A stretch of DNA of 64,000 nt from Syngnathus acus (Eukaryota > Chordata > Actinopteri > Syngnathiformes > Syngnathidae). Where the stretch lies: positions 10,008,884-10,072,883 of the forward strand of contig NC_051087.1 of the NCBI RefSeq assembly GCF_901709675.1, read 5' to 3'. The translations under genes were made by a program, and so were the position numbers. Below the pieces are notes generated by a model. It had not been told where the DNA came from, made no database searches, and saw only the letters and a list, made by a program, of their open reading frames with translations. This document shows positions 1 to 24,658 of this stretch, piece by piece (the first letter of the stretch is position 1; each line of letters opens with the position of its first letter).

Positions 1-209
1 GTTCTTTAATTGCAGACTTTTTTCTATTTACATTTTTAAGATGTCTATACATTTTTGCTTTGATCAGGTTTCACAGAACTAAATTGTATGAATATTTTCC
101 ATGTTTTTACATCAGTCCCAGCATGTAATCAGACTTCTGACTCAAGGGAATTCTTAATGGTATCATTTCATTGTATTGAATTTCCACAACCACTGAAACA
201 TGTACTTAC

Positions 210-355
210 ATCAACTCTGGCCTGAAGCGATGGATGATGGCACAAAACGCCAGGCCGTCCCGAAAGGACGTCGACATGTCTTTGATTTCCACATTGTGAT
301 AGTTTTCACACTGTATCCGACACCACTCTTGAAGAGCCTTCAGAGATCCCATCAT
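210..355 (-). CDS. micall1: MICAL-like protein 1, first coding exon only (partial)
   Basis: The exon reads from ATG 355-353 to a GTAAGT donor at 209 and encodes 48 residues plus two bases. It is the start of a calponin-homology domain, with motifs [29 protein letters not shown] and HRFRPEL. This matches the N-terminus of MICAL-like proteins, which link Rab8/Rab35 recycling endosomes to actin and EHD proteins. A second Met lies at 352-350. VEIKD followed by SFRDG looks more like MICALL1 than MICALL2, and ddx17, a 22q13 neighbour of MICALL1 in human, lies next to it. MICALL2 cannot be excluded from 48 residues. Bases 1-209 are intron; the remaining exons lie left of the window. Confidence 0.72.
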
Positions 356-1100
356 CGTGCCGAAGTGTCCCAGGAGATTCGCCGCGGGGCGACGGAAGCG
401 GCGATACTTCCCTTTTAAACACTAATGAGATGCTGCGTGAACGAGCCAAATATTAGCCAACTTTTTGTGACCAAAAGTTGCATTGTAATCCCCAAAGTAT
501 CTGACCTCTGAGGTCAAGCAGATGGAAGAACACAGCTGATATATTACAAGTTGCTTGCTCCGAGCTTACCAGCAGCAAAGTTCTTAGAGCAGTCAACTTT
601 GCTAGCAAGCTAGCAGCGTCACAGACAGTAAGTATACTGTTTTTTTAAATCACGATTTTGCTGCAAGACTGGAGAATGATAATTCCGTTCCAAACCAAGC
701 AGAGGTAACAGTTTCCTCCTCGCACTGAGGTGTGACCGCAACACGCTCTTTTTCTTCCTTTTTCTTTTCCCCACTGTATCCCGCAGTGGCGGTTATCGCG
801 GTGCGTGAAAAGAAAGATCCATTGTTATTGCCACGAAACGTTGTTAAAACTCTCCACCGTCAATCGCAGAAGCTTGTGACCGATGCCAACTCATCCTCGC
901 TTTCTTGGAGTGAGGCGTTGACAATCATCTAACCTCCACAATGTCACTGTGGAGTGTGTTTGATTCAGCACTGCACCCCACCGGGGGCGCTACAGAGAAA
1001 AAAAAGCTAATCGCGCGGTATTACAAAACCACGCGAGACCTTCTTGCTGAGGATTCCTAAACATGGCAGCGGCGTAGTCGTGTATCAGTATGTGACGTTT
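356..1100 (-). promoter_or_regulatory. micall1 5' UTR and upstream region
   Basis: This stretch lies upstream of the micall1 start codon and before the 3' end of ddx17. The part next to the ATG is GC-rich and holds several CG dinucleotides, as expected for a 5' UTR or promoter. No TATA box is obvious, and short ORFs here match no family I know. The transcription start cannot be placed from sequence alone. Confidence 0.4.
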
Positions 1101-1392
1101 GACATAAACGTGCACTTTTCTATTTTTTCTCTTATGTATTGCCTTCTCTGTATGTTATCACGTTTTAGCGTTACAGCTGAACACTAAAAGATGTGAATAC
1201 ATTTCTACTTAAAATAGGTTGCAAAGGAAACGTAATAGTCTTAATTGAATAAAAAATAAAGCTTTATGAATGATGAGCTCATGTCGCTGGGTAAGCACAA
1301 AAGTTTCAGCTAGCATGTAGACCTCAAACTGAGATGCTGGCCTAAGAATTCTCAAATGGGCTGAGTCAGCTTTGTTTGCACCGCAGTTTTGT

Positions 1393-2628
1393 TTTATTTC
1401 CATTGACTGGGACCTGCTGGTACCCACAATGTTGAGTCAGTACACCCTTGACTCCATCTGAACGTTTGCTTTTGGTTTTTTTCAAATATATTTTACTGCT
1501 AATACATCATGGTACTGAAAGCTGGTTACTTGTCAACGTTGTGATTCTTGACTACTGTTTTGATGTCCTAATGTGCGGGTTAAAATTGGCAAACTAAAGG
1601 TCTGAAATTGGTTTGTTATTTTCGCAACAATTTTATGCAAAAAAACAAAATGAAAAAATTAAACATTGCATAGGAACATGTAAAAGAAAATTCTGTTTTA
1701 CACCAAATTTGCCTTCCAAACATTTCACAGGCTGATATACTGACCTCACCTGGACATTGTCCCAAACCCAAACAGTCCTACTATTGTGAGGCCCAACAAG
1801 AGCACAATTCCAGTTATCCCTAAAGAGTAAAAACACAACAGTGTGTGCAAACCTTGTTTCAAAATCATATTATACAAATAATGATGTCTACAAAAATTGA
1901 CCATTAAAAGTGGAATGCACTGATAACAGACAAAATGATACAGTCCATGATAACTACACAACACAGTCATGTTTACTGTGATTGAGTTAATGTCCAAGTC
2001 TAAAAAGTAAAAAAAAGAAAAAGAAAACCCCACACACTAAAAGGGTACTCCCCATAGTAAATACAGCCGTACACAAAATTTTATATAAAAATAGAATGTA
2101 AAAGCTGGTAATAAGTGGTGTACAAACGGTTAAGACGAGATACATTTATGGAATATTCAAAAGATAGCTCTTGGCCGCAGCCCGGTGGTTGAGGGTAACT
2201 GCTACACAGGTCAAAATGATTATGGGGGGCTGCGGGGTCACAACTTGAAAAACTCTACTTTATATAACAGGTAGTGGTTTTTCAAAAAAAATCAAAATAT
2301 GATCCCTGAGGTTTGAAGTTATTTTCCCTTTTCAAGTGTCCTCTGAGCTAAATGTATTTCAATTAGAACATTATTATTATTATTATTGTTGTTGGAGTTT
2401 ATAAGTGGTAGAAATTGCATGGAGTGGTATGACTAATAATTTTTTTTCACTTTGGTCTGGTAGGTGCGCAATACAAATTTAGAACAAATAATCCAAACCA
2501 TTTCACTACTACAGCATTTGGCTCACAACCAGTCCAGGGTGCCCCCCGCTTCTTGCTAGACGTCAGCTCACTCGCGACCCTAATGAGGACAAGTGGTCTA
2601 GAAAATGAATGGATGTAGATAATTAGTA
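1393..2628 (-). other. ddx17: ddx17 3' UTR with candidate poly(A) signal
   Basis: AT-rich sequence follows the ddx17 stop codon. On the minus strand an AATAAA sits at 1398-1393, which would give a 3' UTR of about 1.2 kb. A fish interspersed-repeat fragment lies near its start (2525-2617). ORFs of 60-95 codons in the stretch show no recognisable domain and are rejected as genes. Confidence 0.5.
2525..2617 (-). repeat. fragment of a common teleost interspersed repeat
   Basis: Read on the minus strand it has the hallmark phrases CATTTTCTAGACCACTTGTC, AGGGTCGCGAGTGAGC and GGCACCCTGGACTGGTTG, which recur throughout fish genomes. It is a truncated copy within the ddx17 3' UTR. Related fragments occur at 3112-3164, 39991-40100 and, more weakly, 52366-52395. 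Confidence 0.7.
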
Positions 2629-8586
<5,958 letters not shown>

Positions 8587-9095
8587 AGTTCCAAAAACAA
8601 CAGTACCTACGTGGAGCCTAGGCTAGTTGTACAACTACTTTTTTGCACCTTAATCTACAATAGAAGCACGCTTATTTGACAGTAAACAAGAGAGAATAAA
8701 ATTTGCACACAATTAATACACTTTATGACTAAAATTACGATTAAAAATTGCCCAAGTTTTGACGCGTCACGACGACGTGGAGTTGCAATTTATCTCTCTC
8801 TCGACACACGCTCTATTTTCCCCGCCCACTTTTGATGCGTACGAACAACTGGTCATACAGCGTAACTCCAGAATTGCTGCGTAAAAAAATATTTGCGTAG
8901 TGATAATAGTGAATATATTTCTTTCCATTAGAGGGTACTCTTGCCAAAATTGTCACTGTGAGAGATTCAATTAAATCGTAGAAGAAGACCCTTACAGGAA
9001 AAAGGAAGTTGTCAGTACCCAACGTCACCGTTAGATATTATGATATGTAGTCGCTGACTGTGAAAGTACAATGTTAATTCGTTGATTTTAGGGAC
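8587..9095. promoter_or_regulatory. divergent ddx17/ntan1 intergenic promoter
   Basis: Only 509 bases separate the ddx17 start codon (minus) from the ntan1 start codon (plus), so both 5' UTRs and promoters must lie here. A cluster of CG dinucleotides (GACGCGTCACGACGACGTGG) sits at about 8761-8780, near the middle. No TATA box is evident at a fixed distance from either gene. Confidence 0.6.
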
Positions 9096-11790
9096 ATGCC
9101 TTTGTTCATTCAAAATATACGAGTGGATCGTATAACCTCAACGGCAGAACTCTTCGACAAATATCCTCATTTACAGGTCGGTTGCACTGTTTCCTATAAT
9201 AACATCTACTCTTTGGTAGTTACCTGTACTGATACATTATTTGATTTAACTTACTTCACCCCATCATTTGTCATATGATTGAAGATATTCAATATTTCTG
9301 TTATTAGATAATAATCATGAAAAAAAAAACTCAACAGTTTGGTGATTTAGATTATTTGGATGATTTGTCTCTCTGTTTTGTAATATTTACATTACCTAAT
9401 GTACTTACTATATTAATTAAAAAGGGGTAATGTAGAGCCCCTTGGTGTGTTGCAGTTTTATCATATCGTTTTGAGTAATGTCCGTTTTTCATGCAACAGG
9501 AAAATGCTAAAGCCTTTCGTTCCCAGCCACTCACGGATGTTGACCCCAAGTGCCTCCTGTACGTCCAACAGAGAGAGTTTGCTGCAACGACGCCAGCAGA
9601 TAGTAAGGAAACAAATGTTACTCTTGAAATTGCTTTAATATACAACATTATCAATTAATGCTTTTACGAGAGACTGATAAGAGCTACCCAACAACAACAA
9701 ATCAATTGTGAGGAAACTGTTTTAAAATATGAGTACTGATAAAAAAAAAAGCTCATGAGTTTAGCAGTATAATAGATAGAAACAATCTCACCAAAAATGG
9801 CTTCAGTGTAATGTTGAGTGCCACCACTACGCACGTGGACAAAGTAGTTATGCCTCTATTAATGACATAAATATCTATCATCATAATAATATAATAATAG
9901 CTGTCATAGAAATAACTTTAATCTGGCAAAAGTAATAATAATAATAATTTCATAAATTGTAACTAATATAAAGCTCACATTGCTATTGAATTGTAGTTCA
10001 ACAGAATTATACATACATACATACATACATACATACATACATACATACATACATACATACATACATACATACATACAAGAAACAACCACTTTTGTCCATG
10101 TGTAAAATTAAAATAAAATTTTGGATTTCACCTAACACTTGCGTCTTACTTGCTATGCCAGATAATGTTTCAGTGATTGGATCTGAGGACGCCACCACCT
10201 GCCATTTGGTTGTGCTGCGGCATACAGGTAAAACCCGTGTACTGGTTTTCTCACTTGTATCCTTTTTAGGCTACATCTGAGTTGAAAGTGTGTTTCTCAT
10301 TGTTAGGTAGTGGAGCTACCTGCCTTGCACACTGTGATGGATCCAACACTTACGCTGAAGTGCCCCTTCTCATCAAATCAGTGACATCACTGAATACCTG
10401 CTGTCATGAGGGCAGGTATGAAAGGAACAATGCAGTACAATTTGTAATTCATTTCCTTAACATCCTAATTCCTCCAAGTAGACTTGAACTCCATCTTGTT
10501 GGTGGATTTGAGGATGAGGCAATGACATCCCATGAGCTCAGCCTTAACATACTGGGTATTGTCGCATTTATTTCTATTTTTGACAAATTTATTTTTTCAC
10601 CTGATGTTTCCCTGCTAAACAAGAAGAGAATCGTGCTGAACTTTTCATTTCACAGCAGCCTTCCAGCAACTGCCAGATGATATCCATCTGCAAACATGTT
10701 GCATCACAGGTAACCTAATTTGATTGCTACATCTTATTGATAAATGTCATCATTCCCTCTCATCTCTTTTTCTCTGCCCTCCCCCCACCAGAAATGAACG
10801 ACATAGTCATCAATGCTATTCATAGACCTGCAGTTTATGGTGTTGGTATGTATTTGTTATCTAGAAAGTGATGCTGTTTTAAATGCATGCTGCTACTTCA
10901 TTTGTTCTTTTTGTTGTATGTTTAAGGTGTAAATGTGAAAACAGGAAAAGTGTTCCCTGCAAATTTACCTTATAAAGGACCAGCAGAGGACCTGCGCTCA
11001 GCACGTACCTTCACAGGGGGACAGGTACCTGTGACATATCAATCAGCATGTGTAGAGGAATAAACCAACTCAGGAAACCATTAGGTATTGAGTTTGGAAA
11101 TTCACACGTGTGGTGAATTAATTAAATCCCCTGTCAGGCAACAGCACTCACATCTTGCTTTTACATCTAGACATACTGGCACATTGTGTACCCAGTCGGG
11201 CACTCTATTTTTGGTGCACTCTGAATTTCTGAACAGCAAAATCGAGCAATGCAATACATTTTCAAACGGTCACACTTGAACCACTGATCGCTCTCGTGCA
11301 ATTTCCAAATTTGCCCATTATATGTTAAGTATTTGTTTTGTTCTCAGAAAAAAACAAGACTGTTTCGCTTCCAAGAACATCTGTATCAGGTTTTTGTTCA
11401 TGTACAGATGGTGGAAATTTATGACCCTAGTCGAGGACTTGTGAAAGTCGGCCCTTGCAAATGGTCCCCTAATATGGATTTTGCCTTTTGGTTGTCACAA
11501 GATGATGCCATCATTTTAAAGGTAAACTAATTAATAGCTCTTATGATTATCGTACCAATGGTGTGTCTAATGGACGCGCCCCCGTGTTTATATTAAGTGT
11601 TGAATTTTTGTGTCTTAACTAGTACTTGTCCACATCGCCAAAGGCTGAGCCACCACACTTTGTCCGCCTCATCAAATCCACCATCCAGTTCCTCCTAAAG
11701 CACCCAAACTCTGATGGTCTCTTCCCTGGGGGTCAGCCACAGCTCTTCCACAGGAATGAAAGTGGCGACTGGGAGAGGGTTGCCTGTTGA
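9096..11790 (+). CDS. ntan1: protein N-terminal asparagine amidohydrolase, complete
   Basis: Ten exons: 9096-9176, 9500-9602, 10162-10227, 10307-10415, 10482-10555, 10656-10709, 10792-10845, 10927-11024, 11408-11521, 11623-11790. The product is 306 residues; the human protein is about 310. The enzyme deamidates N-terminal Asn exposed after Met removal to Asp, feeding the Arg/N-degron branch of ubiquitin-dependent turnover. Conserved pieces are the N-terminal MP, LLYVQQREFA, the DATTC motif with Cys75 (equivalent to the proposed nucleophile), GATCLAHCDG, LELHLVGGFEDE and LSTSPKAEPPHFV. The acceptor of exon 6 is placed at CACAG so that the product keeps the human spacing; an alternative three bases downstream would drop one residue. 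The fit to the family is end to end. Confidence 0.95.
10010..10077. repeat. (ATAC)n microsatellite
   Basis: About 17 uninterrupted tetranucleotide units in ntan1 intron 2. It produces an artefactual MYVC-repeat ORF on the minus strand, which is not a gene. Confidence 0.97.
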
Positions 11791-13172
11791 CCTTTTGATG
11801 GATTTTTTTTGACCATCCAATCACTATCTAATTTTTTTCACTGTGTCTTAAAATGTCTATTGAGTGGCTATCATGACTCATCTGGCCGGCCCAGTAGAGA
11901 AGAAGACACAAACTGCAAGTGAGCTGATGTCAAACATCGAATGTTTCATCTCCTTCGGTATTGTGTAAATCTCCAGTTCTGCCTCATCATTTTGCTTTTG
12001 ATGCACATTGGTGAAACTATATCGTCTTCATTTCAATTAAAATTATTTTACTGGCCAGTGCAGATTTTTGTTTTTATGTTTGAGCTATGAAAGCTTACAC
12101 AATAACTGATTTTACAGCATGTGTTGTCATTTATTGCTATGATGGTTCAGAAAAAAAATCTTCTGTTGCTGAACCTAACCCTTAACTCATAAGGTTTGCT
12201 CGAGAAAGAAAATACAGCAGTGTCAGTATCAATGCAAACATTTACTTGGAAAAGTTTACTTGAATCTCTGATTTTAAAAAATGACCAGTGTAATTTATAG
12301 ATATAAAAAAAAGGTTTAGCAATGAAAATGTAAATGCAATCATATAATTTACTACTGCCAACCTCCCAGTCCCCACTTACAACTTACAATGCATATTATT
12401 TAGAATCAATAGTTGTCCCTGACCCTCTAACTTCTGTTAGAGCTGTAGAATCAACATTACATTGTGTGGTGATCGAACAAAGAAACAGCATTTCTCATGC
12501 ATAATATTAACCTAACAAGATTGAAACGTAACACTCGGTGGAGTTCTCGTGTTTTTTGTGGACTCAAATACCGCGAGAATTATGCTTGCATGCAAGGTTA
12601 GCATAATGTCATATCTAAGATTTAAAAGAAATATGTATGGTGGGATACTAATTAAATTCAATTTGGATGTCTACTCCGGGGTGAGTTTGTAGTCTGTCAA
12701 ACATCTTAAATGTTATATTTTAAAGAAGGTTCATTCTCTGACCCCGCCCAAAAGATAAGCAAGCCAATCAAAATGGAATATGGGCCGGAGCACGCAATGA
12801 ACACGCCCCTCAAGTGCCGACCTCCATCCCGAATGCCGACTCCAGACGCGAAATATCGAACCAGGCTGCTAGATCTGTGGACGTGTTGTTTGTCATCAAG
12901 GCTTAAGATGATCCAGATGCATACTATAATTTACTATTTGTCCGTATTGTGATTGTTTTCCATCGGAATATTCTGTTATTTTGATGCCTGGAAGCTATTG
13001 GGTAGATATGACGCACGTCATTTGACTTGTCATGACCGAATTGCAATAAGTGAATATATTGTACAGTATTTGCATTTTGATGAAAGTAATCTCCCTCCAC
13101 GATGTAAGTTATTGTTTAGCAGTTCCTACCGTTGTCAAATAGCACCGTGTGTATTCCGTTAAGGCTCCGATA
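11791..13172 (+). other. ntan1 3' UTR and ntan1-mpv17l spacer
   Basis: An ATTAAA at 12036-12041 is the likely ntan1 poly(A) signal, about 250 bases after the stop. The rest is AT-rich, with no coding exon that I can support. The last few hundred bases should hold the mpv17l promoter and 5' UTR. Confidence 0.5.
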
Positions 13173-15384
13173 ATGATAAAGGCGTTTATTAAACATGTCC
13201 GACGCTTTCCCTGGGTCACCAATGTTACGTTATACGGTTGCCTGTTCGCCGGAGGGGACTTTGTTCACCAGTGGTTTTCTCAACGGGACAAAATGGATTG
13301 GATCCAAACGCGGAACGTCGCCGTGATCGCGTTCAGCTTCCATGGCAACTTCAATTTCTTCTGGATGCGTTTTTTGGAGCGCACATTCCCAGGGTATTCC
13401 GCCGGGATGGTGATGAAGAAGCTGGTCCTGGATCAGACCACTGCTGCGCCTTTGGCCAACAGCGCCTTCTACATAGGTCAGTTCAGTTAATAAATGTCTA
13501 ACTTGTAACCGGACTAGTTATTTACTGCTTTCAACACGATTTCCATCAGCCCTAATTCTGTCCCGAGTTGTAGTCTAAAGGTCAACAATTGTTCTTAGAC
13601 TGCATGTGTTACTTTCTCCTCGCAAAAGCTCCATACAGTTCATCTGGAAACTATTCACATTTCCCCATATTTTGTTAAAGCCTTCTTCCAAAATGTGTTT
13701 CTACCCTATACATGCTACAATGGTTGTGATGATGTGTTTCTAGGTAAAAAATAATTACAGACATGAAAGAACGAAAGATAAACTTTGCTGTTCGCTGTGT
13801 GAGAACACGACATACAGCAAGTTTGGTGCGGAGAGCAATTTGCCTTAAAGGTCACCGGTCAGAACAGTTCTCACAAATTGTCAAAGATATTGTGTAAAAT
13901 AACCTATTCTGAATTCTGTATTCACGTGAGGATGTGTTCCATTATCCGTCTGATTGACCTGTGCCCTTTTCAACAGGTGTCAGTTTCTTAGAGGGTAAGG
14001 AGGATGTCATGGAGGACTGGAGGAAGAAATTCCTGAACACTTACAAGGTGAGTAAAACAAACTAGAAGGGTTATATTCATCCAGTTTGTGATGAAATCGC
14101 TGCTGGTTGCAATATAGAAAACATCGAGATCTGACATACTCAGTGATGTCACACTTGTCTTGAACTTTAAGACTGGGAAGCAGAGTGGAACAGAATCATT
14201 TTAGTGACAACACTGGAAAAAACACTTCTTAATTAATATTAGAACATCTCTTAAACAATCACATGTAAATTATGTTGGCCATAATATAAGCATAATAATG
14301 GTGCACAAAGGGCATGTATGGGCTGCATGTATAGGGCAATTGCAAAATCCAAATAATCTTTTTCAATTTGTTGACAACATTTTTTTAGTTTAAGACTGTT
14401 AAGTTTGTGTTAATGCTTGAGCAGATCTCTTAAAGTCTTCTGACTGATAGTCTCACGTGTATCAAGATTCTGTCTTGAGTTTTAACTAAAAATAGAATCC
14501 TGCTTCATCTTATGTTATTTCTCTTTTCAGACTGGGTTAATGTTCTGGCCCTTCATGCAGGTAAATATTAAATCTCCTATTTAAGGGATAGAATCTCACC
14601 TTTGGCCGTTACTGGCAATATATGACTAAGAAAAGTGAATGTTTCAGTGAATCCTTTTACCATTTCATATTAACATTGATACAGTCACAGTGTTTGACAA
14701 GACCAGTGCTTTTCAAACTGGAGGAAGAGCCTTAGGACGAGGGGTGTGCGGGGCTACCCTGAACACTTTTCAGTAATAATTTATGCTCTGTGCAGACCAA
14801 AGGCATGCTTAGTGTTGCCGGCAGCGTGTTTCCATATACTGTATGCTAGTTAATGTGTGCTCAGGCGCAGTTGCATGACCGGCAGCACGTTTGAAGCGTT
14901 TGAGGTCGTATATAATTCATTCTCTATCAGGGGGTTGCTGCAAAAAGAGTTTGGCAACCACTGGACTGGAGCATCTGAAAGATGTTCTTAGTAAATAAAT
15001 TCAACCAGTGAAAAAAGGGTATCCTCATTACAATCCCTTCAGGGATAATTCAAGAGTTTGAATTGGGTTTTTTTTCTAACTAAAACCGTGTTTGTATGTA
15101 ATAATGCAGCAGTAGAAAAAATGCACAAATGTGTTTGTCTCCCACAGTTTCTAAACTTTACCTTGGTCCCTCCGTACGTGCGGACAACCTTCAGTGGCTG
15201 CTGTGCCTTCCTTTGGGCCACTTTCTTGTGTTTCTCACGTCAGAGTGGCGACGGCACCGCTGGTGCTGCCCTGGAGTGGATTTTCCCCTCTAAAGAGGAC
15301 GGAGCAGAGCAGACAGACCAGGTGAAAAGTGAAGGACTTGCTTCTCGAGAGCAAGTGGAAAATCCGTCATCCAAACATAAGTGA
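13173..15384 (+). CDS. mpv17l: Mpv17-like membrane protein, complete
   Basis: Four exons: 13173-13476, 13977-14047, 14531-14560 and 15148-15384, giving 213 residues. It belongs to the Mpv17/PMP22 family of four-helix membrane proteins of peroxisomes and mitochondria, linked to reactive-oxygen metabolism. Matching stretches are RRFPWVTNVTLYG, FHGNFNFFWMRFLER, NSAFYIGVSFLEGKEDV, GLMFWPFMQFLNFTLVP and FLWATFLCFSRQSGDG. Exon 3 is only 30 bases (TGLMFWPFMQ). The start at 13173 was chosen because it gives an N-terminal length near that of the family. An in-frame Met eight codons upstream (13149) is possible. The hydrophilic C-terminal tail after SGDG (about 42 residues) is longer than in human. Confidence 0.94.
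14704..14963. mobile_element. hAT-like non-autonomous element (MITE) in mpv17l intron 3
   Basis: The ends are inverted repeats: CAGTGCTTTTCAAACT on the left and, reverse-complemented, CAGTGGTTGCCAAACT on the right (13 of 16 identical). CAGTG...CAAACT ends are typical of hAT-type MITEs. The 260-base interior has no coding capacity. I see no clean 8-base target duplication, so the copy is probably old. Confidence 0.65.
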
Positions 15385-16600
15385 ATCACACAGAACAAGA
15401 AGGCGGGAGTCCTAAGATGGAGAGCAGCTCATGGCAACAACTCTTCTCGTCCATAGGGGGAGCCCACAAAACAAGCTCTTTTCTTGTCCTAGCAGCTGAC
15501 GTTGTTGGGATAGAAACATTAATTTGTTGAGCGACTCGAAATGAAAACTTGAAAAAGTAAAATTGTTGGTGCTAATATCACTTTGCAATAGAGCTACTAC
15601 TGCCTCCATAGTAGCAGTGCTGATCATCCCCATTTAAAAACACAAAGACATTATATGGGAGTGCTGCATTGTAATTCACAATGTGAGTACAGCATAGATT
15701 AGACGCAAACACTTTATATCCTCTTATAATTGGAGACATTGTTGTGTTCAAATCAATCATCCACATTTAAATAAACTCTTATTAAATGGGAGTCAGCACT
15801 ATAGGGTTATAATAGTTTGCAATCTTTCATTGGAAGCAGTCTTTCAAATTTCTTTTTTAAATTCCATTTTTAGAACGTTTATTATTATTAATGTGCATAC
15901 AAATGCATCCACCGACTTGAATTTGCAAAAATGATGCTTCTTTCTGCGCTAAATGAATGTAATGCACGATTTCCTCATTTAACCTCATTTTCGTGTGCAT
16001 TGGAAGGAACACGCCTCCACATTGTTTTCATCGCATGCTGTTATTTTGACACTGAGACATCATTTGTACAAACAGCACTGACTACTATACATGTAAACTA
16101 ACCCTTTTTTAGTCTAAGTTGTAAATCAAACCCTCGACCAAAGACAGTTTTTTGGGCAAGAACTCGGGTGTTTACTATCATATCACAGAAAGAGGGTGTT
16201 GCAGTCCTTTGATTACAATTTAATGATGTGATTACTTTTACTTTATTTGTGTCATTGGCATAAAGAACCTGTAATGGCAATGTTAATTGATTGTGTTAAA
16301 TGTTGATGTTAATTTCATTTAAAAAAAATAATCCTGTGCTATTTCACACATTTCAACTGAGCTGGAATTTTACATTTTTGTAGTATTTATAAATATTGTG
16401 TGCTAATATAAAAAAAATATTGAATTCTTTGTTTTTAGTAATTGTTTAGTACTGAGTTGAGTCAAACTACATGTTGCATTGATTGTGATACCACAAAGAT
16501 CATTTTTGATCAGCAATGTAGTCTATTATGACATTTGACACTACTTAAGTTATTGTGACTGTAATGGGAAAATAATATATATTGATGAATAAATACATAC
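15385..16600 (+). other. mpv17l: mpv17l 3' UTR
   Basis: AT-rich sequence with AATAAA signals at 15770-15775 and 16588-16593, giving 3' UTRs of about 0.4 or 1.2 kb. No gene is seen. Confidence 0.5.
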
Positions 16601-16669
16601 GTATAAAGGTACTACTGTGTATTATGTCCTTACAGTACCGATGTACCTACCCGATGTATTATGCTACCC

Positions 16670-16719
16670 ACCACACACACGCACACACGCACACACACAC
16701 ACGCACACACACACACACT
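16670..16719. repeat. (CA)n microsatellite with CG interruptions
   Basis: A run of CA dinucleotides broken by several GCAC units, in the spacer between mpv17l and bmerb1. Confidence 0.95.
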
Positions 16720-17106
16720 TATATCATGTAAATGATTTAACAAGGTAGGAAACAATAATCACTATCAATAAAAGATTCGTACAAATAAAGATTTGTATGA
16801 CTTAATTTTTAAATGACATTCACAATGTCCCATCACTGATTTAGCATGCCCGGAGACAATGCACAGGCGATCTTGTGCTCATTACCACCATGTTGGTGAC
16901 TACTACTTGAAAAGATTTTCCACATCAACCAAGCCAAAGTCTTGAATGATGAAAATGAATTTAAATTGAAAAGAAAAGCAGCTCCTAGCAATTATAGTAT
17001 ATGGGTATACAATATGAAATAGTTGGCTTCATTGTAACCAGTAAAAACCCTCAGTTGATTTGGAGAATGAATAGTACCATCGCACATTGTTCATTGCGGT
17101 CATCGG

Positions 17107-17158
17107 AAAATAAATAAATAAATAAATAAAGAAAGAAAGAAAGAAAGAAAGAAAGAAA

Positions 17159-17229
<71 letters not shown>
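17107..17229. repeat. compound (AAAT)n-(AAAG)n-(AAAT)n microsatellite
   Basis: AAAT units, then about seven GAAA units, then a long second AAAT run; about 120 bases in total. It lies about 450 bases upstream of the bmerb1 start codon. Confidence 0.97.
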
Positions 17230-17509
17230 ATCATGTTAAACTGTTACGGCGTTTTAGAAGCGATGTGTTTGCGGAGAATGTTATTTTGCTTTGGATTCTC
17301 ACCTAACTGGGAGGAGCTACTCCAAATGAAGCTGATCAAATGTCGATCTCCTCCACACGCTTTCGGTAATAATTAATTTGATATTTGTATATAGCACTAT
17401 GATAAAGCTGCTGTTGTTTTTAAAAGTGGGCAATATATGGAAAAAGTTTATTTGAGAGTCATCTCGGAGCCTCTGGGTGTCTCCCTGCTTTTCAATTCAT
17501 CGTCATCAT

Positions 17510-17520
17510 TGCGCATGCGC
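17510..17520. promoter_or_regulatory. NRF1-type site in the bmerb1 promoter
   Basis: TGCGCATGCGC is a palindromic match to the NRF1 core and lies 166 bases upstream of the bmerb1 ATG, in CpG-containing sequence. This is the position expected for a promoter NRF1 site. Binding is inferred from the motif only. Confidence 0.6.
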
Positions 17521-17675
17521 CCTGCATCCCCTCCATCCGTACGTCGGGGAACAGAAGAACCCGAATAAAGATGCTTGGGGTCTCATGCTCAGCCGGTTGA
17601 CAACTTGGCTTTAGGGGGCATTGGACTAGCGCAAGACGAGCACATTTAAAAAATCAGGCAGTTATCCGGGCGAAG

Positions 17676-23696
<6,021 letters not shown>

Positions 23697-24565
23697 ATGG
23701 AAGAAGCCTCCAACGCTCCCATCCTGTTCAGCTTTACGTTCCACTTTAAGGTGTCCAAAAGTAAAGTCATGTTTGCGATGCAAAAGTCAGGGAGGCTAGG
23801 GTTTGTGTTGTCGGGTACAGTATACCATACAGTCATCCCCTGCATATTCACGGATCAATATACACAAAACCACCTATAAAATACTTGCTTGTGGAATCAA
23901 TCCTCAGCTATTTGCTTAAAAAAATAAAAAAAATATTCGCAATTTTGTGCTCTTTCATGGATGAGGTCGTTATTCTTGACTCACTGTACTTGCAGTAAAT
24001 GACTGTTACATTGGCAACAGAACACTTGGATTTAAATTAAGAAGGAAATAAATATTCTTGAACACTATTGACTCCCACTTGTAGAAGGTTTACCCCAAAC
24101 TGGAAGTCATGATTACATATTCAATACAATTCAGATGGTTTGTGTTTTAAAAAAATACAATTATATACATAATTTCTTTTTTTACACACAATCTGAAATA
24201 TATAAACAAATGGGGTCAATTTTTGCTTTGTGCACACCAAACAGGCCACACCATCATCATCACAGAATTATTGATTGTGATAACATTATATTATCAGCTA
24301 CCCTGATCATTGTTGTAAAGCAACAGGATCCGGAGTTGTGTTTTAAGAATGAACATTACATATATAATGCAATCTTTTTGTAAATCCCCACATTTCCATG
24401 TATGCTTGAGTGCATTATAAACATTTGCAAAGGCATTTGTCCCCTTTCTCTTCCTTATGATGATCATCTGTAGTGCTGGTGAATTTATTAAGTTCCTAAT
24501 GTTCACAATGTAACAGATATGCAGAAAATAAGCTGAAATGACCTGTACATATATGTTTAAATAAA
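23697..24565 (+). other. bmerb1: bmerb1 3' UTR
   Basis: It runs from the stop codon to an AATAAA at 24560-24565. It is AT-rich and no other gene is seen. The marf1 poly(A) signal on the opposite strand begins only 94 bases further on. Confidence 0.6.
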
Positions 24566-24658
24566 TGTCATCTTTCAGAAACACCTCAGTATATTGAATC
24601 TTACTGTCAACAATGAACCAACCAAAAAACTTAAGCCGACAGGTAATGCTTAGTGAAC

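Noticed and set aside
1746-2033. Hydrophobic 95-codon ORF in the ddx17 3' UTR
   Set aside because: Low-complexity AT-rich translation with no family resemblance.
9904-10198. ORFs with repeated MYVC
   Set aside because: Products of the ATAC tetranucleotide tract.
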